A stretch of DNA of 64,000 nt from Nematopogon swammerdamellus (Eukaryota > Arthropoda > Insecta > Lepidoptera > Adelidae). Below the pieces are notes generated by a model. That model was not told the DNA's origin. It did not search any database and saw only the letters and a program-made list of their open reading frames with translations. The translations under genes and the position numbers were made by a program. Below are positions 52,944-64,000 of this stretch, in pieces (position 1 is the stretch's first letter; every line of letters begins with the position of its first letter). Where the stretch lies: NCBI GenBank assembly GCA_946902875.1, contig OX336339.1:23095349-23159348 (forward strand), read 5' to 3'.

Positions 52944-55209
52944 ACCACACCTTCTTGGTGCCGCGAGTTATAAACTTTGAGTCTCAGGATTAAGGGTGCC
53001 TTTAAGGAAATTGGTGATATCTTTTTATGCAGGATCGGAGGAAAATAACGATGGAATGAATCAGCGAACTGAGACGATATTTCTTTCTTTATCTCACTCA
53101 ATTTAATTCTATTTTTATCTAGAATGTGCTTAAGTATTCAAAGTCGAAGACGCAGACCCTAATGTGACCCTACGTGAGTTTTCTTATTTTGTATTTTTTT
53201 ATTTTTTTTTTATAAGATGTATTCACTGTTTAGCGTTTATAAAATGTAAAAGCTGATTTACAACGGATTTTTTATATACACGGTGTTAATTTAATAGTTA
53301 AAAATACACTTTTTTTTAAAGTACACTTATATATCCGCACATAATAAAAGAAAATTAATATCAACACATATATACAACCACGCACTATCCCGACAACCGA
53401 AGTAAGGACAGTAATCGGCGCTGTGCTGCCAAAACTCGGATGAATTACTGCACAACACCGAACACCATGCTTAGCAAATTTATTAGGACAAGACAACTAT
53501 GAAGCGACAAGTAAGGCACAAAAACAGCTACTTACTTACTGCATAAATATTTATTTGTTTTGTTATTACACAAATAGGCGATCAATTGATATTGTAATTA
53601 TACACAATTTAAACTGTAATACTCTTTGACTTACAGTAATTCTGAATGATTTAAATAAATGACGAAATCCTTTTAAAACAACGAGCCAGCAGCGGCCGTG
53701 CTGAAAATTCAGCTTTTAAATAATCAATGCAATCGTCGGGTAGAAGTATTTAATGAGTGCTTTTAGCCGGAGACAGTTCAGTTGAAAGCAGCAATTTACA
53801 TAAACGCGGGGCAGACAGACATACAGACAGAGGCAGAGTAGTGATTAAATACCTACTTATTTTTATTCCAATTAGGATTTAAGATGCCCACCTCGAGAGT
53901 TAATTTTGTTTTTATTTATTATTTTATATGAAAAACAAATATATATATGTTTTGAAGAGTAAACATAGGTATAATATTTCTTTCTTTATCCATCACCATT
54001 AAACTCACTTTAACTCAGACCATTTTATTTAAATTAATTTCCGCTAATAAATTAATCACACAAAACAAGGAGCGAACATCGCATGCATTTATAAAAGCAC
54101 ACAGGTCTACCAAGCATTTCATAATAATATTTCTGCACCCTTGGCACGGAAATGAAAAGCTACACAGTACAAGCGTATTAATTGTACCGGTGGCCACGCC
54201 ACGCCACATCAGCACACGCATTACACAGAGAGAGAGAGAAAATAAAATAAAGAGTGAGCAATTTGTTATTTTTTTTTCTGCTCTACTCATTATTTTACTA
54301 CGGCCTGCCGCCGCCCCGCCGGCGCCGCCATCGACTATTGAATTACGTTGTCGTATGACAACCCAAGATAAGCCTATGGTAATGCTATGGTAACGCACTG
54401 GTAAGCTATGGTAACATTTTTTTAATTTTTAATTTTTGACAATACAATTATACTACATTGTAGTTTAATACACTAACATAATTATGTTGATACAAATTAC
54501 GTATCAAGGTTTGACAAAGGCTCTTCACACCTGATTCACTTAATTAATAAGTCTTTGTAGTCAGAACTCTCAGCAAAATTGTTAATCTTGCTCTCAAGCT
54601 GTGTTTTATATAGACTATGGGCGGTGTTATTATGTGGCTAGTCACTAAATACTTGTAAAAAGATGTTTAAAAAAATACCCTGCGAAGTTTCTTGTCGGTT
54701 CTTCTTCGTGGGTGTAATCGAACCGGATAGAACAAATTGTGACAAGTTCGAGCGCAGTCTAACTGCCATATGAATGATCAATAAACAATACAATACAATG
54801 CAATTATCGTAACCGTATGGTATCCTGATTGAAGATGTCTCAATATCAGCTGTTTCGCCATGGCATTAATAATTTCACCTCTATATGGGCTTTTTCATGG
54901 GCTCTTCTCTACGCGCCAACACTGTCGTTTAACGAGTGTCCATTTCACACACAACCCTCTCGAGCGGTTTCCCGTCGCCGTTGTCGTCTCCGCGCCGCTC
55001 GGCTTCCCTATAACGCTGCACTAAGCGCAGTCCTCAGACTTATGAATATTTTAGTTTGAGAAATGAGCCCGCCCGGGCGGCGGCGGTCGAGCGCTTCCGG
55101 AGACTCAGTACTGCGTCGGCTGGCGAATAAACGTGAATAGGTGGAAAAGATCGGCGTAATTGCTTTCATTTTAGTGTGAACGATAGATAATTTGATTGCA
55201 TTTATATAG
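52944..55209. other. No gene; one degraded retroelement
   Basis: At 53365-53530 a diverged ATGT-tailed retroelement is visible on the minus strand (CCCGACAACCGAAGTAAGGA, then CACAACACCG). GC-rich frames at 54300-54335 and 54960-55110 have no recognisable product. Confidence 0.4.
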
Positions 55210-55210
55210 C

Positions 55211-55582
55211 ACTAGCTTTTGCCCGCGGCTTTGCTCGCGTGAAATTCGTATTTAAAAAGAAAGTAAGTAAGCCCGCTACTGTAGCTTTGTTTCGGCGCCC
55301 GGAACAATTCGGATTGTATGAGAGCCACATCTTAGCGTAACCGGAAGTAAATTATATTTAGCCTACCCTGTGTCCCGTATAGTTAAATGTACTCGTACTA
55401 AGTTTAATCGAATTCGGATGATCGGTTTAAGAGTTATGGAGGAACGTACATAAACACAGAATATATTTAAAAAAATCGTCTATTTAGTTTTAGTATCATA
55501 CATAGAGTCCACAAAATGCAATATATCGTAAAACAAAGTAACTTATTCCATGGCCATCTCTTACAGATTTATTATTAGTATC
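55211..55582 (+). mobile_element. CTAGCTTTTGCCCGCGG repeat, full length
   Basis: ACTAGCTTTTGCCCGCGGCT to CCATCTCTTACAGATTTATT, with GAGAGCCACATCTTAGCGTA and GATCGGTTTAAGAGTTATGG. It is the most complete copy. Confidence 0.8.
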
Positions 55583-57389
55583 GATTTTAATTAAATTGGA
55601 TCAGTGTTAATTGTTTTAAGAACCGGCCAAGTGCGAATCGGACTCGCGCACCGAGGTTTCCGCACAACAGCAGAAACTCCTTGAAAACACTTTCATTCAT
55701 CCTTCATTCTGATCAAGTGCGAGTAGATTTGCGGCTTAAGGGTTCGGTATAAATCGTTTCATCAATTCATTACTCCGAGTTTAATTTTAAATATTGCTAA
55801 ACAATTGAGAACATTTTAATCCAATATGTGAGTGTCAGTTTTCACCTACATACTCGTATAATACTTATCTAAAAAAAAAATTCTTTGTGGTTTTTTTAAC
55901 GTTCCGTACTTATAATAATATTTGATCAGGATTTAATGAAGAAAAGAGTTATTTTGATCAATCTTCCCACATATTATCTTAAGGTTCATACAAATTTCGC
56001 TTTCACGAACGGAGAATATCAGTACTTACTACACCAGACTAAAACTCCAAATCCCCAAAGGAATATAAAGCAAACGCGGCTGGTGGATTCGGAGCCGAGG
56101 CGTAAGTTGAGGGCTCTGAATGCTTATCCTAAATGCAATGACGTCATTTGAAGCCGGACTCGAAGACAGCGGCGGGGCGGCGCGGAGTCCGCCCTCGACC
56201 GGACGTCTAGAGAGATTTTCATAAGCGGTCAAATCGTGCTTGCCTCGGAATAATTCAGTTCGTTTGCTTCCGTGTATTTCAACTAATGTTTATAGAACAT
56301 TTTATATTTATTTGATTTAGTAGTTTTTGCCAGCGGCTTCGCTCGCGGTAGACTCGGTTTAATAGCAAATCAGATTTAAACACAAACATGATAATAAACG
56401 TTGGGTTCTCTTATATTCTCTCTCTGTCTCCCGTCCATACTATACTTTCTTTAATACTGCTCAGCCTTAAGGCTATTGAGAATGATGATTTAAAGCCTAT
56501 AGTGTGCCTCAAGAACTACTCTTTACATTTCTACGCTACTACGTTCATCCCTTAATTTCCCACCCTTAGGGATTTATGAAAGGACCACTCCTGAGATATA
56601 CCCTATGAAAAAAATAATCATTAAAATCGGTTGAGAATTGTCTGAGAAGTCGAGTAACATGTACACAAAAAAAAACATACAGACGAATTGAGAACCTCCT
56701 CCTTTTTGGAAGTCGGTTGAAAATCACATTGAAATCTTATGGGAGAACCAAGTGAGAGAATAAGGTGTGTGGCCCTTTAGTTCGGTATCTCGTCCTTATC
56801 TTAGTCGCCTGTTAGGACATGCACGGGGGGATATGCAGCGGGGCTATTATTTTTAAGTACCAGCCCCGCTTTGCACGGGTCTTTTGGTCTTCACTTATTA
56901 TTTTATCATTACTTTCCCACACACAGAGTTTACATCGATAACCTTAAATACGTCCATTTAACGCTATTTCTATTGGCAAGAAAGAATTTATTTGCTATAA
57001 ATCCCTTGAGCTACAACAACAAACGATGTTATTGTTACAACTAAATAATTTGTAAGCCATACCAAATATTTACTTAACCTCAACCCCCTGCCCGTTTGTC
57101 AACGCAGTTGAGAGGGTGTGTTGTCCCTGACGCAGCCGTACTGTTGTTCTAACCGCTACTAGCGGCTCAAAACGCCTTGGTGTATCGTAGTAGTCTTCAC
57201 GCGGCCGTGGAGTTCTCTTATAATACAAGTCGTTAGGGAAACGTGTTATTTTATGCTAATATCCTATTTGTGCAACCCTCTTTGAAGCACTTTAGCCTGA
57301 ATTTTTATGGAAAGCTATAATGTAGATTGAATTAAAGCCTATATGATTGAAACCTATCCTGCTGCTTTGCGAATGATTAATTGCATATT
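55583..57389. other. No gene; scattered repeat relics
   Basis: A (GTCY)n right-end fragment lies at 55621-55672. A weak CAGCGGCTTCGCTCGCGGTA core is at 56331-56350. A GAACCTCCTCCTTTTTGGAA end lies at 56600-56720, and an ATGT-tailed retroelement piece at 56775-56875. Host exons were not found. Confidence 0.45.
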
Positions 57390-57794
57390 TTTAAGGGTTC
57401 CGTATCCGGTACGGGACCCTATTACTAAGCCTACGCCGTCTGTCTGTCTGTCTGTCCGTCCGTCCGTCCGTCTGTCCGAGGGCTGTATCTCTTGAACCGT
57501 AATAGGTAGCCCGTTGAAATTTTCACATAATATGTGTTATTATGGTCGATATAACAACAAATAATAAAAATAAGAAAAAGTAAAAAATTCACGGGGGTTC
57601 CCATAGAAGAAACCAAAAAGTGTATGCGCGCGCGCCGTCTACTGAATAGATTGTGAAGCATTTTAACTAATCATGCCATTTAACTAATATGAAGCATTTC
57701 ATAACACACCATAGATGGCGTAAGTGGCGCTAACCATGACATGGCGATAATGAACCCTCGGTGCACGAGTTCGACTCGCACTTGGCCGGCTTTT
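57390..57794 (+). mobile_element. (GTCY)n element, full length
   Basis: TTTAAGGGTTCCGTATCCGG, a GTCTGTCTGTCCGTCC run, CTTGAACCGTAATAGGTAGC, CATTTCATAACACACCATAG and right end GAACCCTCGGTGCACGAGTT to CTTGGCCGGCTTTT. It closely matches the 43.8-kb copy with a shorter microsatellite. Confidence 0.85.
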
Positions 57795-58434
57795 ATAGGT
57801 ATATTCGTTTTATTCATAATTCTTAGTCTTAATTTAATGTGCTTTATGTTTAATTATCGGTTTTATTTATCAGTTATATTCAAATTTAATTTACTTTATT
57901 AATTTAAATTCTGCCTATGCTTGTTTCATTATCCAATGAAATATAAATTGTTATTCCTTAGATTGCAAAATATAACATTTTAAATAATATATATTTTACC
58001 TACGTGTAGTTTATACAAATAAACAATTTTCTACATTCTACATTCTGGTAAAATTATCTATAGTTTGGCCTACAGAGAACAAACACTGCTAGAGATACAT
58101 ACAAAAAACTTCACCCTCTCGACATGTACATTGTACAAATTGGACATTTGCTATTCAATTATGGGCTACTAAAATTATTCTACGAGCCATGAATCAGGCG
58201 TAACGGCCCCACGTGTTATTTATTTATGTTAACTAGCCTTAAGTGTGGGTTCTTTTTGCATGAAGGAAGGTTGGGCCGCAAAATGAGATCCACTATAATT
58301 GTTTCTGTTTGAGGTGAATTATTTTTGGCGGCCAATTTCAGTGCAGCAAGGCGCATTATCAATTTGAATTCGTTCTGAAATTATACGAGGTTTAAATTTA
58401 GAAGAAACTAAGGTAAAATTGGCGTACCCTGGTA
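57795..58434. other. Nothing recognised
   Basis: AT-rich, no feature. Confidence 0.4.
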
Positions 58435-58828
58435 TTTTTAATGGTTCCGTATCTATACGGAAGCCTATCACTAAGCCTACGCTGTCTGTCCGTCTGCCCA
58501 CCCGTCCTACTAGGACTGTATCGTTTGAACCGTAATAGGTAGATGGTTGAAATTACCACAGAATATGTGTTATTATGGCGGATATGCCAACAAATAATAA
58601 AAAAATCAAAACGTAAAAAATTAAGGGAGTTTACCATACAACAAACGTGCTAAGAACCGATTAGTAAATATTCACGCTACTAAATAATAGATGGCGCCAC
58701 AGGTATTTATATTTTGCATTACAGAAATACATAAAATAGACGAATATGGTTTTTTAACTGGTATTGTATAGCGGATCTACGGAACCCTACGTGCGCGAGT
58801 AAAACTCGCACTTGACCGATTTTTTTCG
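58435..58828 (+). mobile_element. (GTCY)n element, CGGATCTACGG subfamily, uninterrupted
   Basis: TGGTTCCGTATCTATACGGA, a short GTCCGTCTG run, AATAATAGATGGCGCCACAG and GCGGATCTACGGAACCCTAC with GCGCGAGTAAAACTCGC. It serves as reference for the copy at 20.62 kb. Confidence 0.75.
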
Positions 58829-59017
58829 TGGTCAAGTATAAGTTTAGATACTATTAAAAATATGTTTATTGGTCACAAAATGTCACAAAAGGCGAGTGTA
58901 ATGCAATGCTGATTACAACTGAAATTATACTGTATTTATGGTATGGTACTGCATTTTTTTGACATATAATTAAAAGACTAATGGAAGAGCTTCCTTCCTT
59001 CCTTCCTTACCTATAAT

Positions 59018-59225
59018 AAAATCCAACGTCTGCTTTCTGTCTGTCTGAGTGTCTGTCTGTCCGCTTATAACTCGAGAACCACTAAACCGATTTTAATAAA
59101 ACAAAATTCTACGGATAGCTTGATTCTTCCCATCAACTATAGGCTACTTACTATCACGCTAAATGGCTTATGAGGTTAGCAGTGAAGTGAAATATGAGAG
59201 CGGGCGGAGCCGCGGGCACAGCTAG
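59018..59225 (-). mobile_element. CTAGCTGTCCCCGCGG repeat, minus strand
   Basis: AATCCAACGTCTGCTTTCTG, a GTCT run, TTATAACTCGAGAACCACTA, GCCGCGGGCACAGCTAGT. It mirrors the 21.7-kb copy. Confidence 0.75.
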
Positions 59226-59897
59226 TTTTATTATAATTTAGTTATTTAGTTATTAGTTTCCTTATACTCTGTTGTTTTCTTTTTTTATGTTTTTGATAAT
59301 ATTATTAGTACAAATAAAAGAATAAAAAAAAGTAAACGTCTTCGATTAAAAAATATGTATCATTTATGTTAGATGACTATGACGAAATTCAGTTATGCAT
59401 TCTCTGACGTCGACATACATCTAGAAAATATGCCACTTCATAACACGTCAACATTAAATAAAGTCAAAATACTACAACGGCCAACCCGAAGAACTACACC
59501 AAAACTCCATTTAAAATTTCAGGCGCCGTAACTCCGCACGTGCGTAGAAACGCATCTCGAGAATATTCGAGGGAGAAGAAATACTGTCCAACATTATCTT
59601 GACAACCCTTTTCATAGTGCGTACTTTAGTGGCGGTACGATGTGCAAGTGGCCGATACGTGACACCTTCGCGCATACATGATGTGCGGAAGCGGAGCATT
59701 GGCGGATTTAGAGAGGGAGTTTTATGAAGAGACCTCGCAAAAATTCATTTAAAAATTTTAGACCGAACTTCAATTCAGACATTATGAGGTTTACTATTTC
59801 ACTTTGCTTTTATTTCTGATACATTGATGTATTTGTATATAGGCGAAAATATACGTTGTACGCTTAGAGACATTGACACCGGAAATACACTATGCTC
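59226..59897. other. Nothing recognised
   Basis: AT-rich with a GC-normal patch at 59500-59700. No recognised gene. Confidence 0.4.
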
Positions 59898-60192
59898 GAT
59901 ACCACAGTTTACTTAATAGCTACATCGTAACAGATAAATCACTCCATAGAAAAAGTTACATACCTTCGGCTTTGATAGCCTACTGTTTCACGTCGCCAAT
60001 CGCTGCGTGCGAAAATGTACCTAAACGATCGAGTGTAAAGTGATTATTGCTTTGCAGCTGCGCGCAGTTGCGTGGGCGAGCGTGTAGGTATGTTTCGCGC
60101 GGCTGTCGAATTTTCACTGAATTAGATCGCCGGCGGTCCACCGGGCGGTAGGTAGTTAGCGCGCGCAAGTACATAGAGTTCGTGAGGCCTGT
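59898..60192 (-). repeat. Dispersed ~290-bp repeat, copy 3
   Basis: CACAGTTTACTTAATAGCTA to GTTCGTGAGGCCTGTTG, same orientation as copy 2 at 16.67 kb. It retains GCGTGCGAAAATGTACCTAA. Confidence 0.75.
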
Positions 60193-60499
60193 TGATACTA
60201 TAAAACTTTTTCCAAAGCTATGTCCACGTGTGCACCAATCCTGCATATTGTATCCACGGACCTTATCACCGCATCAGGTACTATCTGGTTGTGGATGCCT
60301 AGCTCCATGCGTTATGTCCGTATTCTGTATCTAATTTGATGTTCGGACAAAAGCCGTGCCGCATTGTTCGTGCCGCATCAGAGCATCGCATTGAGACCGC
60401 GTGTCATTTACCGTCCGATTTGCGATAATGTTACGTTGTGTTGTAATGTTATTCCAGATACGGATATGGTGATCGGATCGGCAAAATGATTGAGCTAAC

Positions 60500-60668
60500 T
60501 CTGGAAGGCTCTCCCTACCCATATATCCCCCCCCCCCCCCCCCCCCCCCCCAAAGTACAGTCTCGGGTCCTTCAAGAGAGGCGTGAATAGGCACCTGTCA
60601 GGCCGACATGTCATTCGCAACCCCCGCATACGTCCAAATGTCCATGGGCGTCGTTAGAAAAAAAAGGT
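60500..60668 (+). mobile_element. LINE 3' relic with a 25-nt C-run
   Basis: TCTGGAAGGCTCTCCCTACC, then 25 C at 60527-60551, where the 17.4-kb copy has TTTCCTCCC. AAGTACAGTCTCGGGTCCTT and CATGGGCGTCGTTAG follow, then an A-run. The homopolymer destroys the RT frame. Confidence 0.65.
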
Positions 60669-60937
60669 GATAAATAATTGAAACTTCCTCTTTTTTATTT
60701 TTTTTTATGGAATCTGACACGGTTGGCTACATCACCTACAACGTCCGTGATGTCAGCCCATAACACCGGGTCAACTAGGTGCCATCTCAGTGCTTCCCCC
60801 TTTGATCGTGCCGGCTACACTGAACTGGTCGGAAAACACAAACTATTTACATAGCCGTTTATACCGACGTTTCATTCAGTGCGGTGGTATCTACCCGGGC
60901 GGGGTAAACCCTACCACCAAGTAAGATTAGGAGGGAA

Positions 60938-61872
60938 TTGATGAGTCTCTCAGATGGAATAAGCAGGTTGGTGAAGTCAGCCGCAAAATCTTTGGTAGCA
61001 TGCACTCACTCAAGTGACTGCAAAACTTCATTCCTAAGTGCACAAAAATCACACTTGTCCAATCACTCTTACTTCCAATACTCGACTATGCGGATGTGTG
61101 TTATCTCGATTTAAATGAAGATCTTCTAAACAAACTTGACAGACTGTTAAACATGTGCATTCGTTACATCTTTGGTCTGCGCAAGTATGACCATATTTCT
61201 GAATATCGCACACGTTTACAGTGGCTCGATATTCGAAGTCGCAGGAATAGCCACGTACTCTCTCTTCTTTTCCGCACACTGAATGACCCTGCTGCTCCTA
61301 AATACCTGAGTGAGCGGTTTGAGTTCCTTCGTTCCCATGGTCTCTCTCTGAGATCATCTGACAATCTACTTCTAGCAATACCAACTCACTCTAGTTCATT
61401 TTACACGGACTCATTCACAGTCAATGCGGCTCGCATGTGGAATCATTTGCCTGAACAGGTACGGCGCTGCACTACTATCCACATGTTTAGAGAACGTATT
61501 CGCAAACTGTTTCTATCTGATTCTGACGGCGACGAGTAATATAAATTTCCCTTAACTACGTTCTTGTAACTTTTATTCAGATGGTTCTATATTATAAAAT
61601 ATATGTTTACTTATGTATATGTAGTTTATGTATAAATATAATATGTACGTACCTTATATTATTTATTTTATGTATGTATCTATGTATCTATTGTTTGTGT
61701 CCATTTATTTAATAGTCTTATTTTTCACGCTTCTCTCTTGCACTGCATTGTCCGCCCTATCAGCTTCTCCACATCCCAAAGGTTAGTTTGTAAAGAATGC
61801 TACTCTGCATTAAACTCGCCTGTTGTGTTCCTTTTCATGGTGTACAATAAAGTATATTTTGATTTGATTTTT
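60938..61872 (+). mobile_element. 5'-truncated LINE with 7-bp target duplication, inside a SINE
   Basis: GAGGGAA lies at 60931-60937 and 61873-61879. The element ends AATAAAGTATATTTTGATTT with a GATTT-type tail, as at 47.75 kb. Confidence 0.92.
60940..61539 (+). pseudogene. LINE reverse transcriptase thumb and C-terminus, one in-frame stop
   Basis: The frame starts DESLRWNKQVGEVSRKIFGS. It has a stop (TGA at 61015-61017) and continues ITLVQSLLLPILDYADVCYL, then LRKYDHISEYRTRLQWLDIR, NAARMWNHLPEQVRRC and FLSDSDGDE. The RT palm is absent. Jockey/CR1-like affiliation is inferred from LVQSLLLPILDY and the W-N-x-L-P element. Confidence 0.85.
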
Positions 61873-62025
61873 GAGGGAAGGGATCTACAGTTTTACGAGG
61901 AATCCGAACCTCGGTCAGCCTCCAACGGTCAGCGGTCACCCATCCAAGTACTGACCGCACCCAGCGTTGCTTAACATTCAATAGCGACAGTTGACTGTCT
62001 GCACCACTGAGCTATCGAGGCTGAC

Positions 62026-62424
62026 AGTACTCTATAATTAACGAGCACGTTTTCACACGGTACCTATCAAGAAATAAAGAACCGTCGACGTATTTGAGTA
62101 TACTGAATAAGAGGAGGGGAGAGAGCGTTAAATCCTCCCCTCCCCCCTCCAAGTGGAAGAAAGGGGGCGGATGCTCGCTCCATCTCTCACCCCTCTAGGT
62201 CATCGCCTGCAGCAGAGTGGCTTGCGTCTGTGTAGATTAGAGGCGCGGTGCACGGGGCGGAGCGGGGAGGGGCAGCGCGGTTGAGGTAACGCGATCATTA
62301 GAGATGCCGCATTAGCGAGCGAGTCGGCAAGTTTCTCGCGAGGCGCAACTTCGACCGCACTTCACCTCACGTGAGAAAAACTTTCGAGCGCGTTGTAAAT
62401 TCATAAAAGTTTGTCTGCCGCACA
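62026..62424. other. GC-rich single-copy-like stretch
   Basis: Pyrimidine-rich CCTCCCCTCC at 62135-62150 and CpG-rich sequence 62200-62360. No frame or repeat was recognised. Confidence 0.35.
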
Positions 62425-62562
62425 TGTGCGGGGCCCGAAGCTATGCGCTACACGAAGGTCGCATTATGAAGAGCTCGGCTCATTATGTGTCAGTTTTACG
62501 GCTCAGGCTCGCACAGTGACTGTTCACCGACGCGTTATGTACCCCGATTAAGCAAGGCTCTA
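62425..62562 (+). repeat. 138-bp local duplication, copy 1
   Basis: TGTGCGGGGCCCGAAGCTAT to CCCCGATTAAGCAAGGCTCT is repeated 468 bp downstream with about three substitutions. Confidence 0.92.
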
Positions 62563-62731
62563 GCGGTGCTTTCTATTTTGAAGACAAGGCTCACCTGCTA
62601 GTTATTGTGTGTGCATGCCTGTGACATGGATACGACCGCCACCTCTATCACATCGGGCGTAACCTTCTTATGAACAGGTTTGAATCAGCACTATCTAGCG
62701 TTCCGACCGCAAACGCGACAAACCTGTTATT

Positions 62732-62868
62732 ATATTTAGGGTTCCGTATCCGTCGTACGGAACACTATTACTAAGTCTACGCCGTCTGCCTGTCTGTCCG
62801 TCTGTCCGAGGGCCGTATTAGGTAGCCCGTTGAAATTTTCACAGAATATGTGTTATTATGGCCGACAA
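62732..62868 (+). mobile_element. (GTCY)n element, left-end part
   Basis: TTAGGGTTCCGTATCCGTCG, GTCTGTCCGTCTGTCC, TTTTCACAGAATATGTGTTA, then lost at ATTATGGCCGAC. It lies between the two 138-bp copies. Confidence 0.75.
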
Positions 62869-62892
62869 CAACCTAGGTGCAACAACAAATAC

Positions 62893-63030
62893 TGTGCGGG
62901 GCCCGAAGCTATGCGCCACACGAAGGTCGCATTATGAAGAGCTCGGCTCATTATGTGTCAGTTTTACGACTCAGGCTCGCACAGTGACTGTTCACCGACG
63001 CGTTATGTACCCCGATTAAGCGAGGCTCTA
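62893..63030 (+). repeat. 138-bp local duplication, copy 2
   Basis: Same start and end as copy 1, shifted by exactly 468 bp. The different right flank shows the duplication stops at GCTCTA. Confidence 0.92.
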
Positions 63031-63258
63031 TCTGTTATGCTGGAAATGCATTATGCAGGAGCATTACTGCGGTAATGCTAATGTACTGCGGGTGGAAAAT
63101 GCATAAAAGCTTACACTTACACTAACAATTTCTGAACAATTCTGGCAGTAATATATTGGAGATTCTGGGATTTAAAAAAAAACCGGCCAAGTGCAAGTCG
63201 AACTCGCGCACCGAGGGTTCCGTATCGCCATGTCAGAGCCACTGACGCCATCTATGGC

Positions 63259-63962
63259 GTGCCCAACAAACAAATTGGTGCTAACGGCAGGTTTTTTAGA
63301 TCTTAAAGTGGTATATTGGATTAATATAACGCGTCACTACTGTAGATCTCTTGTCCCACCCTTATATCACTTACTAACGCTATTGTAAAGTCACTAAAGA
63401 ACCTTAACCTGTATAAGAATGGGCCTCTATTAAAAAGCTCTTATAACGCCGCCTGTCTTAACACCATAATGTTAGTTGGGTGTTGTTATTATATTTGTAC
63501 AGTTTCATTTGCTTTTGGCTGCAGATGTTTTTCTAAAATTTGTAGTATATTACTTACTGTTTCTTTGTATGACTCATCCTTTGGCTTGATTGACCTGTAC
63601 AGCTTTTGTCCATCCGTACCAAGTAAGTTTTTTAGTCTGGCTACCTGTACTTCTTGCGGCTTCTTATTAGATTCTGTCGCTGTAAAATATATTAAGACTT
63701 CTTCTTGGAAGATCGAAAAATTTTCAGCTACATTGTCCGATGCCAGGTTCAGTGGCGCCGGCTTATTGAACATGTCCGTGGACATTGTAAATGAGTTTTG
63801 AGCTTGTAGTTCTTTTTACGGCTGCGCCATGTTATTTGTTTATAATAATTAAACACTGTTGTACGTATTTATGTAAGATTTTAATGCAATCCATTATTCA
63901 ATGACATGTCTGTTATGTCGTTGCTATTGGCAACCATCTTTATTCTATTTTTAAATATACAG
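63259..63962 (-). mobile_element. LTR retrotransposon remnant (LTR, PBS, gag start)
   Basis: On the minus strand an LTR-like segment (about 63830-63952, beginning TGTATATTT) is followed directly by TGGCGCAGCCGT (63818-63829), placed where a primer-binding site should be, then the gag start. No pol or second LTR is recognisable, so it is internally deleted. The LTR left limit and target duplication (perhaps CAC) are uncertain. Confidence 0.6.
63489..63785 (-). pseudogene. Retrotransposon gag N-terminal fragment
   Basis: The 98-residue frame includes PAPLNLASDNVAENFSIFQE near residues 9-28 and a QVARLKNLLGTDGQKLY stretch near 47-63. I associate this pattern with the N-terminus of insect Gypsy-like gag proteins. 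The zinc-knuckle and everything downstream are missing. It lies 33 bp after the putative PBS, as expected for a gag start. Confidence 0.65.
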
Positions 63963-64000
63963 GTGTTTTATGAAATGCTTCATATTAGTTCAAATTCATG

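Larger units (their letters stand above)
60691..62025 (-). mobile_element. SINE, full length, split by a LINE
   Basis: The tail-side part (60691-60937) and head-side part (61873-62025) join at GAGGGAA into a normal copy matching 28.1 kb. The head keeps the B box (GAATCCGAACCTCGG), 5S-like part (CCATCCAAGTACTGACCGCA) and A box (CCACTGAGCTATCGAGGCTG). Confidence 0.9.
63175..64000 (-). mobile_element. (GTCY)n element split by an LTR-retroelement remnant, cut by window end
   Basis: 63175-63258 carries CCGGCCAAGTGCAAGTCGAA and CGCCATCTATGGCGTG. 63963-64000 carries ATGAAATGCTTCATATTAGT. The two are contiguous in the 43.8-kb copy. The rest lies beyond the window. Confidence 0.75.

Noticed and set aside
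53270..53290. Second copy of the CACGGTGTTGCA MITE (ACACGGTGTT)
   Set aside because: Only one end of about 12 bp is present and no partner end was found nearby.

Overview
The window looks like a repeat-dominated, intergenic or intronic stretch of an insect nuclear genome, most likely a moth or butterfly. It is AT-rich, with many short non-autonomous transposons, LINE 3' ends, (GTCY)n-bearing repeats and the dispersed CTAGCTTTTGCCCGCGG repeat, all of which I associate with Lepidoptera from general knowledge. No database search was possible, so the order is an inference. I found no host protein-coding gene, no rRNA operon and no canonical tRNA. Every open frame I could interpret belongs to a transposable element: four LINE reverse-transcriptase pieces, a LINE C-terminus, RT tails and one LTR-retrotransposon gag start. 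Bacterial-type features (operons, RBS, CRISPR) do not apply.

Layout. 0.9-3.4 kb: SINE copies and an ATGT-tailed retroelement with a SINE inside it. 3.8-8.7 kb: a nest with an outer inverted-repeat pair (TATACAGGGTGTTTCAGG), a 3.36-kb hAT-like foldback element with arms of ~109-bp tandem repeats, and a 5'-truncated LINE inside that. 9.1-9.4 kb: a 308-bp palindromic relative with a perfect 8-bp target duplication. 10-24 kb: hairpin elements, a CR1-like LINE tail and dispersed repeats. 24-31 kb: a tRNA-like Pol III unit, (GTCY)n elements and two hairpins with a common core. 32.3-33.2 kb: a 98/99-bp satellite. 35.7 and 46.6 kb: two 294-bp hAT MITEs. 38.2-39.8 kb: a LINE with a 31-nt A tail inside a (GTCY)n element. 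41.3-41.7 kb: a GC-rich minisatellite. 47.7-50.4 kb: a LINE fragment, seven near-identical 120-bp units and two SINEs. 60.7-62.0 kb: a SINE split by a LINE. 62.4-63.0 kb: a 138-bp duplication. 63.2-64.0 kb: an LTR-element remnant inside a (GTCY)n element.

The elements do not work together as a pathway. They form a layered insertion record in which target-site duplications and nesting give relative ages. The most notable biology is a SINE whose head combines tRNA-like A and B boxes with a 5S rRNA-like segment, and the foldback hAT element with satellite-like arms.
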